Assembly: GCA_905221605.1 (NCBI GenBank)
Contig: CAJNDS010002703.1
Coordinates: forward strand, 1 to 50,000
From: Symbiodinium natans
Lineage: Eukaryota > Sar > Dinophyceae > Suessiales > Symbiodiniaceae
DNA: 50,000 nucleotides
Direction: 5' to 3'
Shown here piece after piece: positions 17,621 to 28,406 of the stretch. The notes beneath the pieces are model-generated. The model saw only the letters and a list, made by a program, of their open reading frames with translations, was not told the DNA's origin and ran no database searches. Made by a program: the position numbers and the translations under genes. Numbering within the stretch: position 1 is the first letter of the stretch; every line of letters begins with the position of its first letter.

Positions 17621-18079
17621 GTGAGTACAATCACCCATAGATCTGGCAGTGTGCCTTTGACTCATCATCGAATTAAACAAGAATCAACCATCAGATGCAA
17701 CCATCAGATGCAAGAGATGCAACCTTTGCACCACGAATAATTTCCATGTTCTTGCCACTCCCACCACCGCACTGGCGCGCCTTGAGCGGCCGGAGTTCAT
17801 GGGCAGGGTTCGATCACGCAGAGAGGCGGAGAAGTCGTTCCCGGGCCTTCACGTGCACTCTGCCGAGGCTTCCGGGGACTTCCGGGGGGTCCCACGAAAA
17901 ACTTCGGCTCGGCGCTCAGGCCGGCGCGCGTTCCGATTATCCCAAGGCTCACCAGCCTGCGGCTCGCATGACTCTCTCACACGCAATCATTCTCCGAGTC
18001 ACAAAAAACAGAGCCCTTTGAGCGCCTGCAAGGTCTTCTGGTAGTCCTGCCTTGAACAGAGGAAAGGGTAGGTCGCTTT

Positions 18080-18087
18080 CGTCTCTT

Positions 18088-18121
<34 letters not shown>

Positions 18122-18156
18122 TCTCTCTCTCGCTCTCTTTCTCTCTCCCTCTCTCC
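18080..18156. repeat. (TC)n microsatellite
   Basis: About 35 near-perfect CT units with scattered G, directly upstream of a possible exon acceptor (CTCTCCAAG). Confidence 0.95.
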
Positions 18157-18159
18157 AAG

Positions 18160-18315
18160 TTGGTCCATGTGCACCAAGGTCCCCAGCCTCCCCTTGGAAG
18201 GAAAGCGCATGGAGCTCTTTGGCGAGGACTCCGGCGTAGGAGCCCTCTGCAATCAAAGCGCTCCGCATGTGAAGGTCTGGTCTCTTCTGATGGCCCTAAA
18301 CCCTAAACCCTAAAC
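18160..18315. CDS. Coding-like island, strand uncertain
   Basis: Plus: MCTKVPSLPLEGKRMELF, then GEDSGVGALCNQSAPHVK, then a stop in the CCCTAAA tract. Minus: MRSALIAEGSYAGVLAKE, then LHALSFQGEAGDLG. Both look protein-like; nothing decides between them. Confidence 0.28.
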
Positions 18316-18342
18316 CCTAAACCCTAAACCCTAAACCCCAAA
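18293..18342. repeat. Telomere-like tract (CCCTAAA)
   Basis: Seven units. Confidence 0.95.
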
Positions 18343-18496
18343 GCATCAACCCTAAGCTCGTGTGCACAAGCGATCCTCCGCGACGAGGCTCTGTTCCATG
18401 AGGCTCGCGAGGACTGCGGGCCTGAAACCACGGGAAATCTCATGGGATCCCTTGTTCAGAAAACTTCAGGATGCTTCATAATAGTACTAATTTCTA

Positions 18497-18500
18497 CATA

Positions 18501-18531
<31 letters not shown>

Positions 18532-18540
18532 ATGTATACA
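18497..18540. repeat. (TA)n microsatellite
   Basis: Interrupted TATA run. Confidence 0.95.
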
Positions 18541-18711
18541 TTTTTGTTCATATTTATAGTAAGATTACCATTAGAATTGATGTAAACCATGCTCAACGAG
18601 CTGAACACACAGCAGGATGAGGCACGGGCTGATGGCTTGCGGTACCGGCCTGCGGACAGAGGAGGAGTCTCAGCGTAACGGGCTTGGGCTGGACCCACTG
18701 CCTTGAAGGTT

Positions 18712-18895
18712 CAGGATACTTCTTGACCAATTATGACTGTACTTATAACCCAAATCATAACTGTACTTGTAACCCAAATTAGAAAACCCAAAACTTGTTA
18801 CCCAAATTATAACCACATTAGGGCACGTAAAAGGGGCTTATAAGCGGGTTAGAGGCACAGTCATCATTGGTTCATAAGTACCCTGAACCTCCAAG
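18712..18895. mobile_element. MITE family A, copy A3 (expanded interior)
   Basis: CTTGAAGGTTCAGGATACTT at the left, AAGTACCCTGAACCTCCAAG at the right. The 184-bp interior holds a tandem expansion of TAACCCAAATTATAAC-like units. The left TA is not preserved. Confidence 0.7.
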
Positions 18896-18978
18896 TGGAC
18901 GGCTTGGACAAGGCCTCTCCATCTTCGAGGTCTCGGCGCCCTCGCGTTGACAGCGGGGCGCGTCTCCCCCTCCCCTCT

Positions 18979-19062
18979 TTAGGGTTTAGGGTTTAGGGTT
19001 TAGGGTTTAGGGTTTAGGGTTTAGGGTTTAGGGTTTAGGGTTTAGGGTGTAGGGTGTAGGCA
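18979..19062. repeat. Telomere-like tract (TTTAGGG)
   Basis: Eleven units, ending TGTAGGGTGTAGG. Confidence 0.95.
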
Positions 19063-19186
19063 AGAACCCGTCCTCCAGGACTCGCCGCTCCCTCGAGACG
19101 CTGCTGGGAGAGTGGGCCGGGGTGCCGCTGCGAGATGCTGGCCTTCGGAATCGCAGAAGATGTTTGCACAACCCTTAACCCTAAAC

Positions 19187-19252
19187 TTGGGATGTTCCCC
19201 CTTGTACGATTATAATCTCTATTAAGGGCTGTTAGTATAAGGGGGAACACCC
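19187..19252. mobile_element. MITE family B, copy B3, inside a CCCTAAA stretch
   Basis: TTGGGATGTTCCCCCTTGTA to TATAAGGGGGAACACCCC, flanked by CCCTAAAC on the left and CCTAAACCCC on the right. Confidence 0.8.
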
Positions 19253-19417
19253 CTAAACCCCAAACCCTAAACCGTAGTTCCTGCGGCATGGCGAGTCGAG
19301 GCACGTCGCTATGCTCTCTTGGGCACCCGGCATCTCCGATCTCGGGCTTGGAGTAGTGTGGACCAGGCCTAAACACCCCAACACATCCTAACCCCCCTCC
19401 CCCCCAAAGAAAGCAGC

Positions 19418-19448
19418 TTAAACCCGAAACCCTAAACCCTAAAGCCTT
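19418..19448. repeat. Short telomere-like tract (C strand)
   Basis: Four units. Confidence 0.85.
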
Positions 19449-19671
19449 GTAAGCCAATAGACCCTACAGCAGAGCATCTTTGAGTCGCCATGGCCCCCAA
19501 CATGCCCCCCTCGCCCCCACAGCCAAGGTTGGTGCTTGCCGGCTTCGGCCTCCACTTCCAAGACACTCTTGCAAAGACTCCGCGCAAGCCTCCTTAAGGC
19601 AGAAGACGGCGAGCCTCTCCATCTTCCGGCCCTTTGCGAGTGCAGGTGTGTTTACTCGAGGCTGAGGATCG

Positions 19672-19748
19672 AGGGTTTAGGGTTTAGGGTTTAGGGTTCA
19701 GGGTTTAGGGTTTAGGGTCCAGGGTTTAGGGTTTAGGGTTTAGGGTCC
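19672..19748. repeat. Telomere-like tract (TTTAGGG)
   Basis: Eleven units with TTCAGGG and TCCAGGG variants. Confidence 0.95.
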
Positions 19749-19854
19749 GACAGACTGTGTCTTTCACTGCCTTGAGCTTCCCTCGCTGGGTTTTCCCTGG
19801 CCTGTGGAGACGAAGAGCGTTCCAACACGTCGACGCGTACCTGCGCACCACCCT

Positions 19855-19975
19855 GAAAACCCCAAACCCGAAACCCTGAACCCTGAACCCTGAACCCTGA
19901 ACCCTGAACCCTGAACCCTGAACCCTAAACCCTAAACCCTAAACCCTAAACCCCTGAACCCTAAACCCCAAACAA
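19855..19975. repeat. Telomere-like tract (CCCTGAA then CCCTAAA)
   Basis: A homogeneous block of about eight CCCTGAA units passes into CCCTAAA. Confidence 0.95.
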
Positions 19976-20114
19976 ACTTGAGCAATCTCCGGACAAAAAT
20001 GGGGTTCGAAGAAGGGATGAAGTGAGTGCAGGGCCAGGAAGCCCAAACCCAAATTGTGGTGCAGGTTATCAGCAAAAAGCCAGAACCCTTCCTTCATCCT
20101 TCTATCCCCTGTTT

Positions 20115-20160
20115 GGGTTTAGGGTTTAGGGTTGAGGGGTGCAGGGTTTAGGGTTTTTAG
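20115..20160. repeat. Short telomere-like tract (TTTAGGG)
   Basis: Six degenerate units. Confidence 0.85.
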
Positions 20161-20397
20161 GCCTGGTTGATAGGGGTCTAAAAGCATGTATAGGGTTGAG
20201 GCTTTATCGGGATTCGGGAACCAGCACGCCACCCTGCGCGGCGTTCTGCATGGAAACTGGAGCGCCGCCCGGAACACTCAGTTTTCACAGCGCCGCGTGC
20301 CAAAAACAAAGCACACGCGGGAAGCTGCATCCTTGACGTGCATGCCTGAAACCCCTCAACCCTCAAGACGAGCCCTGAAGCAGCCAGAGACCCACAT

Positions 20398-20450
20398 CTA
20401 GACCCTAAGCCCTCTCTAACCCCTAGCCCACCCCCCAACCCCCCAAAAGC
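20398..20450. repeat. Degenerate telomere-like tract (C strand)
   Basis: CCCTAAGCCCTCTCTAACCC-type variants; the last tract before the tract-poor zone. Confidence 0.65.
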
Positions 20451-20459
20451 CTTCAACTC

Positions 20460-21630
20460 TTTAAAGGCCCGAATAGCCCCACTCTGCGCAGGCGCACGCG
20501 ATCTTGGCTCAAACTCCGCCTAGCGAAGCCGGCCGGCGTCCCGATGCCATCGAGGACACGCGGCATGCCCTGATTTCAAATTTCGGAGACGACAAAAACA
20601 GGGAGGGTCTGAAAAATTAGGTCCTCATAAAGTTTTTTGAAGGCTTTTGGGCTTAGGGCCTTAACACAAGAAAAGAGCGGGGCTCCTTGAAGGATTTTTT
20701 TTATTTTCTTGACTGCCAAGGCTCTGAAAGGGTTCTATAGGGGTTTTTAAGGCTTCGATGGGCTTGCTTAGTGAGAATTGAAGGAGCTCTAGATATAGCT
20801 ACTTACAAACTAGTAGCCAACCTCACTTACTAAGTCCCATGATCTTCCAAATATAGAAGGTGTTGGAGTAGATTACTTTTCTGCAACTGTACAGGCCTAG
20901 AAGGGGATGCTAGTACTAAGTATTCCGACCTTTGTATTTGCTGTTCTTGAGCTAACCTAGCTTACGGATTCAATTTCATGTAGGCACAGGGACTACGAGG
21001 GGGTACTACTACTAACTGTTCACACCTTCGTCGTAGAATTGGAGTTACAGGAACTATTAACGCGATACCTTTACAACATATTCAGACCTCTGAAAAAAAA
21101 ACAAAACTTGTCCGCGCAGCCCTATAGAACCCTTATCTACGAACGAATCTTACAGACATCTCTTGTTAGAGCCTTGCTTTGGCTCCAGCATGGTAGGCCC
21201 GAAAGCCCGAAAGCCAACTCCACAGGGAGTTTTCTTAAAAATAAGGTTTCGTTAGGCTGAGGCTTGAACCAGGCTTTAAAAGGCTTGGAAAGGGCTTGAA
21301 CCTTTGGCTTCTTACCAGGTTGAGGTTTCTCTACAACGGTCCCCAAATTCTCTGAAACTCCCACGTCTACCTGGGCTGAACCCTGCTTGTCGCACACGCC
21401 TCACACCTCGGGCTTCAAAGAGCAACCTGCCCAGCAACATGTGCACCGGGTTTGCTGCGACGAGACCCATGGAATCATGAAGTGCTTCAGTGCTACAGTC
21501 CGAGGAATCGGAACGTGCAGCTTCCTTTGCAGAGCACTGGGACCAGTTCGCTGGCTAGAATTTTCAAGAGTGAAGAGCCGGACATGAAAAGTCAGCATCT
21601 GTACATGGCTCGACTTTACGGATCTACAGC
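20460..21630. other. Unique sequence, no recognised gene
   Basis: Mixed GC and AT segments. Open frames at 21039-21260 plus, 21137-21397 minus and 21387-21697 plus have no recognised domain. ACTAAGTATTCCGACC at about 20918 resembles the right end of MITE family D. Confidence 0.35.
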
Positions 21631-21631
21631 T

Positions 21632-22294
21632 TCAGCCAAGGTGGGCGCTGCTCACAGCAACTGGGGCCTGTACCACCTGCAGAGATTGATCCAGTAGCGC
21701 CTCCCTAACATCTACCTTCGCCGGCTGGTAGCAGCAGCACATGAGGCACAAGCTGATGAAGAGCGCGATGGAACCGCAGATGCCCAGCAAGAAGCTGCTC
21801 ATAACCAGACCAACGATTGTACGCTCCTGCGCAGGGTTAAATGGCTTCGTGGAATCCCCCACGCCAATCACCCAGGTTGGATATGAGGTGCTGACCTGAA
21901 AATCACCATATGTACGTCCGCCTGGGGTGAATGTGCCCAGTGCCACCAGGTTCTGGCCCTTCCAGCCATATCCATCCCTGAGCGCCAAGGAGCAGTCGGA
22001 ATCCACACTGAACAATTCCCTGGTATAGGTCTGGCGGATGATAATCGAGTCGGCACGCTGCTGGCAGTCTTCCGGAACATCTGAGTAGAATACGAACTTG
22101 GCATCGTCATGGTCCAAATCACCCCTTACAGTTACAGTGAAGTGGGTCTTTCCGTCCACGACCATCTGTTGCCCATCTCTGCTCCAGGCCACAACAACGG
22201 CCCCGATGTACAGGGCGACTCCAAGTGGCAAGAGTAGCGCCCCAACTACCGCCGTGACCTTCGCAGGCCGGTTGCAGCCACATCCTTCACACAT
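21632..22294 (-). CDS. Two-pass membrane protein with Cys-paired ectodomain
   Basis: 220 residues, one exon, ATG at 22294. N-terminal CEGCGCNRP (a possible lipidation or metal site), then TM1 at about residues 13-37. An ectodomain of about 120 residues follows, with predicted beta strands (AKFVFYSDV, YGDFQVSTSYPTWVIGVGD) and two cysteines (C77, C101) that could pair. TM2 lies at about 160-187 and ends LMCCCY, a possible palmitoylation cluster. The cytosolic tail has VREALLDQSL. Hydropathy, codon use and length all support a real intact gene. No family is recognised; the topology (two TM, both termini cytosolic) is inferred. Confidence 0.72.
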   Translation of the reverse strand: MCEGCGCNRPAKVTAVVGALLLPLGVALYIGAVVVAWSRDGQQMVVDGKTHFTVTVRGDLDHDDAKFVFYSDVPEDCQQRADSIIIRQTYTRELFSVDSDCSLALRDGYGWKGQNLVALGTFTPGGRTYGDFQVSTSYPTWVIGVGDSTKPFNPAQERTIVGLVMSSFLLGICGSIALFISLCLMCCCYQPAKVDVREALLDQSLQVVQAPVAVSSAHLG

Positions 22295-22484
22295 GGCCCC
22301 TCAAGGACGCCGCAAGGAGACGCTACAAGGCGGGAATGTCTGGCTGAGCCTTCGCAACTCAGCGGCAAGGACAGAGGCGGTGGCACTACTACGGGTAGTT
22401 GTCGTCGGAGTTGGAGTAGGAGCATTCGGCGCAAACGTAGAAGTAGGAGGGTAGGGGTTGGGGTAGGTTTGACTGGGAGTACGA

Positions 22485-22890
22485 GTGGGAGCGAGAGTAG
22501 GCAGCAGTAATCGTCGTCGTAGTGACATTAGCGACAGTAGCAGTAGCAGTTGCTGTTGCAGTAGCAGTAGCAACAGTAGTAATCGTCGTCGTAGTCGTAG
22601 TAGTAGTGGTGGTAGTAGTGGTAGTAGTGGTAGTAGTGGTAGTAGTGGTAGTAGTGGTAGTAGTGGTAGTAGTGGTAGTAGTGGTAGTAGTGGTAGTAGT
22701 GGTAGTAGTGGTAGTAGTGGTAGTAGTGGTAGTAGTTGTAGCAGTGGTAGTAGTGGTAGTAGTGGTAGTAGTGGTGTAGTGGTAGTAGTGGTAGCAATGG
22801 TAGCAGTGGTAGTAGTGGAAGTCGTGGTAGTAGTGGTAGTAGTGGTAGTAGTGGTAGTAGTGGTAGTTTGTGTAGTGGTGGCAGCAGTGT
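22485..22890. repeat. Trinucleotide-rich array (GTAGTG)n
   Basis: Hexamer GTAGTG repeats almost perfectly from about 22605 to 22780 and degenerates outwards. Open frames encode Val, SSG/Ser-Gly, Tyr-His or Thr runs and are artefacts of a period divisible by 3. Confidence 0.97.
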
Positions 22891-23397
22891 AAGTCAGACA
22901 GTTGCACTCCTATATCGCCTTGGGAGATTCAACATGTAGATGAATCGAATGTTGGCTTGTCGGCCTGTGAGGCGGGTGTCCCATTAGCTGTCCTCCATTA
23001 CCGGTGCTCGACTAGTTCAAGTCTTGCTTATATGCTCCACGTAAGAAAACTTCTTCGTTAAAAATCTGCAGGTCAGTGGGAAGTAGGTATACACAAATAT
23101 ATATATATATATGTAATATGCGAATGGATGAGCAAAGTACAATCTGTTATAGTCACCGGGATGTGACCATCGTCGAATTCACATGTCAAGCCGGGATGAT
23201 TGCAAGTACTGTTGTGGCCACCGGAATGATTATGTTGCGGTCACTGCGTTCACCTTTCAAAATAATTAGTCCTTGGCGGCTGTAAGGTTTGGAAAGGTCC
23301 TATAAGGTGGCAAAACTCGTTATGAGCGATGCAATTACTTCCTCACCGTCACTACCATCGTCTCTCAGACATCCTTTCATCCTTGATTACGAGGAAG

Positions 23398-23640
23398 TCA
23401 GCGGCCAGACCACAGGACCCTCAGCACTTGACCGTTTGTAAAAGCACCAAAGTTATTGTGGCTCTTGGGCATTGCGCCCATGCATGAATGCCAGGATACA
23501 GTCCACTCAGTAGATTTCAGAATGAAGGAAAGTCCCACCATAGCATAGCGATTCCAAAAGCGTGAGGGCAGAGACATCAGATTCAGCAAGTTAGACTTCT
23601 TGGACGAAAAAGGTTCGTACCTGTGGCCCCCTTTTTTTGT
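23398..23640 (-). CDS. Possible C-terminal exon, unknown protein
   Basis: Open frame ending at a stop at 23398: NLLNLMSLPSRFWNRYAMVG, LSFILKSTEWTVSWHSCMGA, NNFGAFTNGQVLRVLW. Amino-acid use is protein-like but codon bias is weak. No domain and no clear splice site. Confidence 0.25.
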   Translation of the reverse strand, partial: TKKGGHRYEPFSSKKSNLLNLMSLPSRFWNRYAMVGLSFILKSTEWTVSWHSCMGAMPKSHNNFGAFTNGQVLRVLWSGR

Positions 23641-23979
23641 ACTGGATAGCAACAGATAACGGGCGCATGGTTGGTACCAAATGCATGGGTTTCTTGTTGT
23701 TGGACCTTTCATGACTTTCCAACTTCAAAGGTGCGGTGATAACGGTGCGAGTATGATGATGTTTGCCTTTCGAGTCTTTGGGAAGCCAACTGAGCAAGAA
23801 CCAGGATTTCTGGGGAAAGGCCACAAGGTTGTGTGGGAAGCTTTCTTGCCTTGGGGAGCAACTGCCGTTCCATGATGATACGATCGGTTTGCACCGAGCG
23901 CGTGATTTCTCTTCCATGAGAAGCAAAAGCCGAAGCTCCCAAAGAGCCTCCTTACCGGGTTTCCCATCTGGGGGAGGAA

Positions 23980-24080
23980 AGGGGGGGGGGGGTACCCTTT
24001 GTACGTTTTTTTTTTTTTTGGAGGGGGGGGGGGTGAAGGGGGGGGGGGGGGGGGGGGGTGGGGGGAGGGGGGGGCATGGG
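23980..24080. repeat. Poly-G / poly-T low-complexity block
   Basis: Successive runs of G (up to about 22) and T (15) with few interruptions. Confidence 0.95.
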
Positions 24081-24214
24081 CGTCCCAATACAAAGGAGTG
24101 CAGTATTTTGAGGATGTACTCGCGGACTCCTGTTCTGACAATATCCCCCAGCCCCTAACATGCCTCGAGCATCCTAAGCCCCTCAGCAATTTCAGAAGCG
24201 GGTTTTGTCGACAA

Positions 24215-24282
24215 AAACCCTAAACCCTAAACCCAAAACCCTCAACCCCAAACCCTCAACCCTAAACCCTAAACCCTTTCCT
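24215..24282. repeat. Isolated telomere-like tract in the tract-poor zone
   Basis: Nine CCCTAAA/CCCTCAA units, preceded by the palindrome TTTTGTCGACAAAA. Confidence 0.93.
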
Positions 24283-24456
24283 GTTTTATTGAAGCCCTTT
24301 GGGGCCCCAGCCGGATGGGGTGCGACGGCGCGGTAGCTGACTACCGGGCTCGGCATGGGGCTCACCACGGGGCCTGGGAGTCTCGGCCCTCTGATGCATT
24401 GGTAAATATTCTGATATGTTATGATATGTTATCATACATATTATAAAGCTTTCTCT

Positions 24457-24582
24457 ATATATACATACATACATACATACATACATACATACATACATAC
24501 ATACATACATACATACATACATACATACATACATACATACATACATACATACATAATTGTATGTGTATATATATATATATAT
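24457..24582. repeat. (CATA)n then (TA)n microsatellite
   Basis: About 23 perfect CATA units, a short spacer, then (TA)n. Confidence 0.98.
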
Positions 24583-24989
24583 CAACTATTGCACCTGAGT
24601 CTCAGGAACTCTGCATCTCGTCTGAGCCTCGGGCTACGCAGTGCAACCGCATGTGCCACCGGATGTGCCATCGGATGTGCCACCGGCATGGCGGCTCCCG
24701 AAGTGTACACCGTGCGATGGGTAATGACCGGCGAGTACACCGTGTGGCCGATGGCCGTGTGCGGTACAGTCGGTACAGTCACTGCGACAGGAGTGAGGGG
24801 GTGTGGATGGACATGGGCACCCAGCGAAGCCTGCGTCAGCACAGGCCCCACGGGAGTTGGGTAAGGAGATGCCGGCGGTGAGCCCTGAATCTGGCCGAAG
24901 TCGTACACACGCCCTGAGGTGAACGGATTTGCAGGAGAGAGCAAGCTCACCATCGCCGTCCTGCCAGGGGACACAACCCGAGAAGTCAT
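24582..24989 (-). CDS. Pro/Val/Thr/His-rich ORF, likely exon
   Basis: 135 residues from ATG at 24989. It reads MTSRVVSPGRTAMVSLL, then ANPFTSGRVYDFGQIQGSPP, then a P/V/T/H-rich stretch with HPMAHPVAHAVA. TATGCAGAG upstream offers an acceptor; near the end CTCAG|GTGCAA offers a donor, so the last residues may be intron. Balanced third-position GC and sharp limits at flanking TA microsatellites favour a real exon. It looks intrinsically disordered; no family recognised. Confidence 0.45.
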   Translation of the reverse strand: MTSRVVSPGRTAMVSLLSPANPFTSGRVYDFGQIQGSPPASPYPTPVGPVLTQASLGAHVHPHPLTPVAVTVPTVPHTAIGHTVYSPVITHRTVYTSGAAMPVAHPMAHPVAHAVALRSPRLRRDAEFLRLRCNS

Positions 24990-24999
24990 AGCCTCTCTG

Positions 25000-25060
25000 T
25001 GCTCTGCATATATATATATATATACGAGTATATATATATATATATACATATATATGTTAA
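25000..25060. repeat. (TA)n microsatellite
   Basis: Two TA runs separated by CGAG. Confidence 0.97.
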
Positions 25061-25314
25061 TCGATACTCATAACGAAGGAATGAAAACTAATTTAACAGC
25101 ACAGCGCCTTGCCTGCCCGTGCCCTCCAGGGTGCCAAAGATTTCTACAACTCCCGTGGCCTCCAGCTCTTTGAGCTCTTTGGAGCCGGGCAGTGGCGGCG
25201 AGAACATGCCAAAACGACGGCACCCATGAAGAGCAACAAAATCTCATCTCTATTCGAAAATTAATGTATTACATATGTATAGTATATATTATATATGAAT
25301 ATATTAATACATGC

Positions 25315-25610
25315 CTAAAAACTCTGCTCGTGATGCTGCTTGGGGGGTGCGACTGCTTGAAGGGCCTCTGATGCTCGCCGGGGGCGCTGCCTCCATAAAG
25401 GGCCTCCGCAGCTGATGCTCCTGATGCTCGCGTTGGGGGGCTGCGACTCCTGGAAGGAACTTCGAAGCCGATGCTCATGCCGGCGGCGCCGACTCCATGA
25501 AGGGCTACTCGTGATGCTCGCTGAGGGGGTGGCTCCAGACACGGCCGCAGCTGATGCTCATGATGCTCGTGCTCGTGGTGCTCCTTGAAGTCTCGGCAAC
25601 CATGGCCAAA
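25315..25610. repeat. Degenerate minisatellite (GATGCTCG-based)
   Basis: GATGCTCGC then GGGGG(G/T)(G/T)GC and CATGAAGGGC segments repeat about every 50-60 bases. The minus frame reads EHHEHEHHEHQL. Confidence 0.7.
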
Positions 25611-26444
25611 GTGTGCCAAAGCCTAGGCAGATGATTGTCCTCGACCTTGAGGGGCATGTATCCCGGACGCTTTGCAGATGCCCAACCAAGCAGGGAGCGC
25701 AGCGATGCCGTCAGCATCTATCTCGGAAGGTAACAGCTTGCAGGATTTGCAGGGGCCAGATGTTCTAGAGATTCCAGTGCACACACCGGGGACAGGATGG
25801 TGGATGCGCCTACCCGATCTGCTGAAGTGGTGAGTTCTTGGCTCTGAGGGACACACCTCCCCATCGCTTTGCAAGTAGTCGCCTTGCTGCAGCCTCCAAC
25901 CAGCTAAGCTGTCGGATGTGTTGCGGGACCGCGATTGAGGCTTCTGAAGAACAGGGCTTGTAGGGCCTGCACACAGCCCGCACGTCCTCGATCCCTGAGC
26001 CTCCGACCATCCCCCCACAAAACAGCACTGCCCCAAAGCATAACAAAACTGCCGACCTCGAAGCTAGCCACACATCCGATGCAGATCCGGACATATCCGA
26101 ACGACAATGTATCTACAAGTGTAGCGTGGAAGATGAGCAGGCCTCCACGTTCCGTTGCTGGCATGCTGGCGAGGCTGCACAAGAAAGCCGCCTGCAGATC
26201 TGCAGATGAGATGCAGTGCAGTACATCAGGCACAACAACAGCAAGTGCCGCAACGCGAGACCCAGCACAGCACCCATTTCTCGCCGCGCAAAGCCTGCGC
26301 CGTGTTGCGTATTGGGCCCTTGTGCTTGAAAACCATGGCCTGGCTGCATCTCGCCGCCACTCTTCGACAGCAAGCCGCAGCCAGAAATTGGAAGAAGGGG
26401 ACTTGAATTTATTGAATCGGCTTGAAACACATCACTTGAAACGA

Positions 26445-27344
26445 TCATAGTCGGCCGCAAGGGGCTGGGGTTGCTGGGGCTCTTTCCGATCCCCGTTTGC
26501 ACGCTTGTCCCGCCAAAGCCGTCGCGCCCGGCAGTGAGGGCTGCGAGGGAGTTGGCCCTGCAAGTTGCTCCTTGAAGAGAAGAGCCAGATCCGGGCAAAG
26601 CTTTCCAACCTCCTCAACCAGTTCCAAACTCCATCTCTCGACTTCTTTTCTTCGGTTCACCTCAGTAACGTAATTCTGGACCATAAATTCATTTAGATTT
26701 TCCAACTCTTTGAGCTGGGCTCTCGCTGCCTCTGCAGCCGCCTCCGCGGCCGCCCGCTCCTCGCGCAGCTGCCCCTGCGCCGCCTCCACGTCGGCACGCA
26801 GGGCCGCCATCTCCCGGCTAAGCTGTTCCTCTCTGGCTCCAGCCTCCAGTCGATCCCTCAGCAGCTCCCGCAACAGCACCAGCTCGTCGTGCCGTGCCTG
26901 GGTCTGCTGCTCCCGCACCAAAGTCTTCTCGATCGTGGCATCCCGCTTCTTCAGCTCTGCTCGCAGCTCGGAGGCGGCCTCGCGCTCCTCCCGCAGCTGG
27001 CTTTGCGCCAGCGCCAGCTCTTCATGCGCCAGGTCCAGCTCTGCCTGCTGCCGCTGGATCTCCTGCTTCAGGCTCTTCTTCGCCTCCTCGCTCTGCGTCC
27101 GGTCGCGGAGGAGCTCAGACAGCAGGTCCAGCTCAGTATGCCGCGCCGCTCGAAGCTCCTCCGACGTGCTTCCATATGCCGCATGTTTCGATGGCGGCCC
27201 CACTTCCCGCAGCTTCGTTGGCTCAGACTCCCCTTCGGGGACCATGCCAAGCGCCTCTGCCTTGCAGGGCTGATCCACTGCCTGCCGCGGCTCGCACAGC
27301 CAGCGAGCGGCGCGCGCGCAGCGCGCCCACGAAGGCACCGCCAT
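26445..27344 (-). CDS. Coiled-coil protein, array unit 1
   Basis: 299 residues from ATG at 27344 (MAVPSWARC); the longer frame to 27359 begins with TTG. A basic, Cys-containing N-terminal 45 residues is followed by a heptad-rich coiled coil of about 180 residues (LRAARHTELDLLSELLRD through EEQLSREMAALRADVEAAQG and ARAQLKELENLNEFMVQNYV). Then a short LELVEEVGKLCPDLALLFKE segment and a Pro/Ser tail. Compared with units 2-4 it lacks one codon near the C-terminus (APATPAPCG against APATPLAPCG), an in-frame change that supports coding. Function unknown; likely oligomeric. Confidence 0.8.
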   Translation of the reverse strand: MAVPSWARCARAARWLCEPRQAVDQPCKAEALGMVPEGESEPTKLREVGPPSKHAAYGSTSEELRAARHTELDLLSELLRDRTQSEEAKKSLKQEIQRQQAELDLAHEELALAQSQLREEREAASELRAELKKRDATIEKTLVREQQTQARHDELVLLRELLRDRLEAGAREEQLSREMAALRADVEAAQGQLREERAAAEAAAEAARAQLKELENLNEFMVQNYVTEVNRRKEVERWSLELVEEVGKLCPDLALLFKEQLAGPTPSQPSLPGATALAGQACKRGSERAPATPAPCGRL

Positions 27345-28406
27345 CGAGCACGGCCGCAAGCCGCCAAGTCCGCAACCTGCAACCTTCGAAAGACCCTACG
27401 AAACTCTCAAGGCCACACGGACCCTCTCCATTCCCATGTATTCCTCTGGTTCTATGTAGACTGTCATGCACGTGCATGGTACATGCGATCGACAGCCGTA
27501 AAGCTGCTAAAAGCCGAGGGCGGAGCTGGCGGAGTTCCCGGCAGAAGACATGACGCGAAAAAGCATCTCTGCACTGCATCAAGACTCTCCCGTTGAGGTG
27601 TTGTCAAATGGTGAGTCAGATGTCCTTGTGCACACACTTGGGGACAGGATGGTGGATCTGCCTACCCGATCTGCTGAAGTGATGAGCTCTGGGCTCTGAG
27701 GGACACACCTCCCCGTCGCTTTGCAAGCAGTCGGCGGCAGCAGCCTCCAACCGGCTAAGTTGTCGGATGTTATCGTTGCAGGACTTGCAGTGTTTGCAGT
27801 GTGCAGATACTCACCATCGACAGCATCGACACCCGTGATTTGAGGCTTCTGAAGAACAGGCTTATAGGGCCTGCAGGGCCTGTAGTTGAAGTGCCACCAG
27901 AAACCTCACAGCCCGCACGTCCTCGATCCCTGAGCCTCCGACCATCCCCCCACAAAACAGCACTGCCCCAAAGCATAACAAAACTGCCGACCTCGAAGCT
28001 AGCCACACATCCGATGCAGATCCGGACATATCCGAACGACAATGTAACTACAAGTGTAGCGTGGAAGATGAGCAGGCCTCCACGTTCCGTTGCTGGCAGG
28101 CTGGCGAGGCTGCACAAGAAAGCCGCCTGCAGATCTGCAGATGAGATGCAGTGCAGTACATCAGGCACATCAAGCATCATCAAGCACAGGAAGCGGAGGC
28201 AGCGCAGCAAGTGCCGCAACGCGAGACCCAGCACGGCACCTGTTTCTGCGCAAAGCCTGCGCCATGTTGCATATTGGGCCCCTGTGCTTGAAAACCATGG
28301 CCTGGCTGCATCTCGCCGCCACTCTTCGACAGCAAGCCGCAGCCAGAAATTGGAAGAAGGGGACTTGAATTTATTGAATCGGCTTGAAACACATCACTTG
28401 AAACGA

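Noticed and set aside
20504-20512. TTGGCTCAA, resembling the 3' end of the dinoflagellate spliced leader
   Set aside because: Only nine bases match, the upstream bases do not, and the same short string occurs inside the array ORFs.
22389-22907. Poly-Thr, SSG, poly-Val and Tyr/His ORFs
   Set aside because: Artefacts of the GTAGTG hexamer array.
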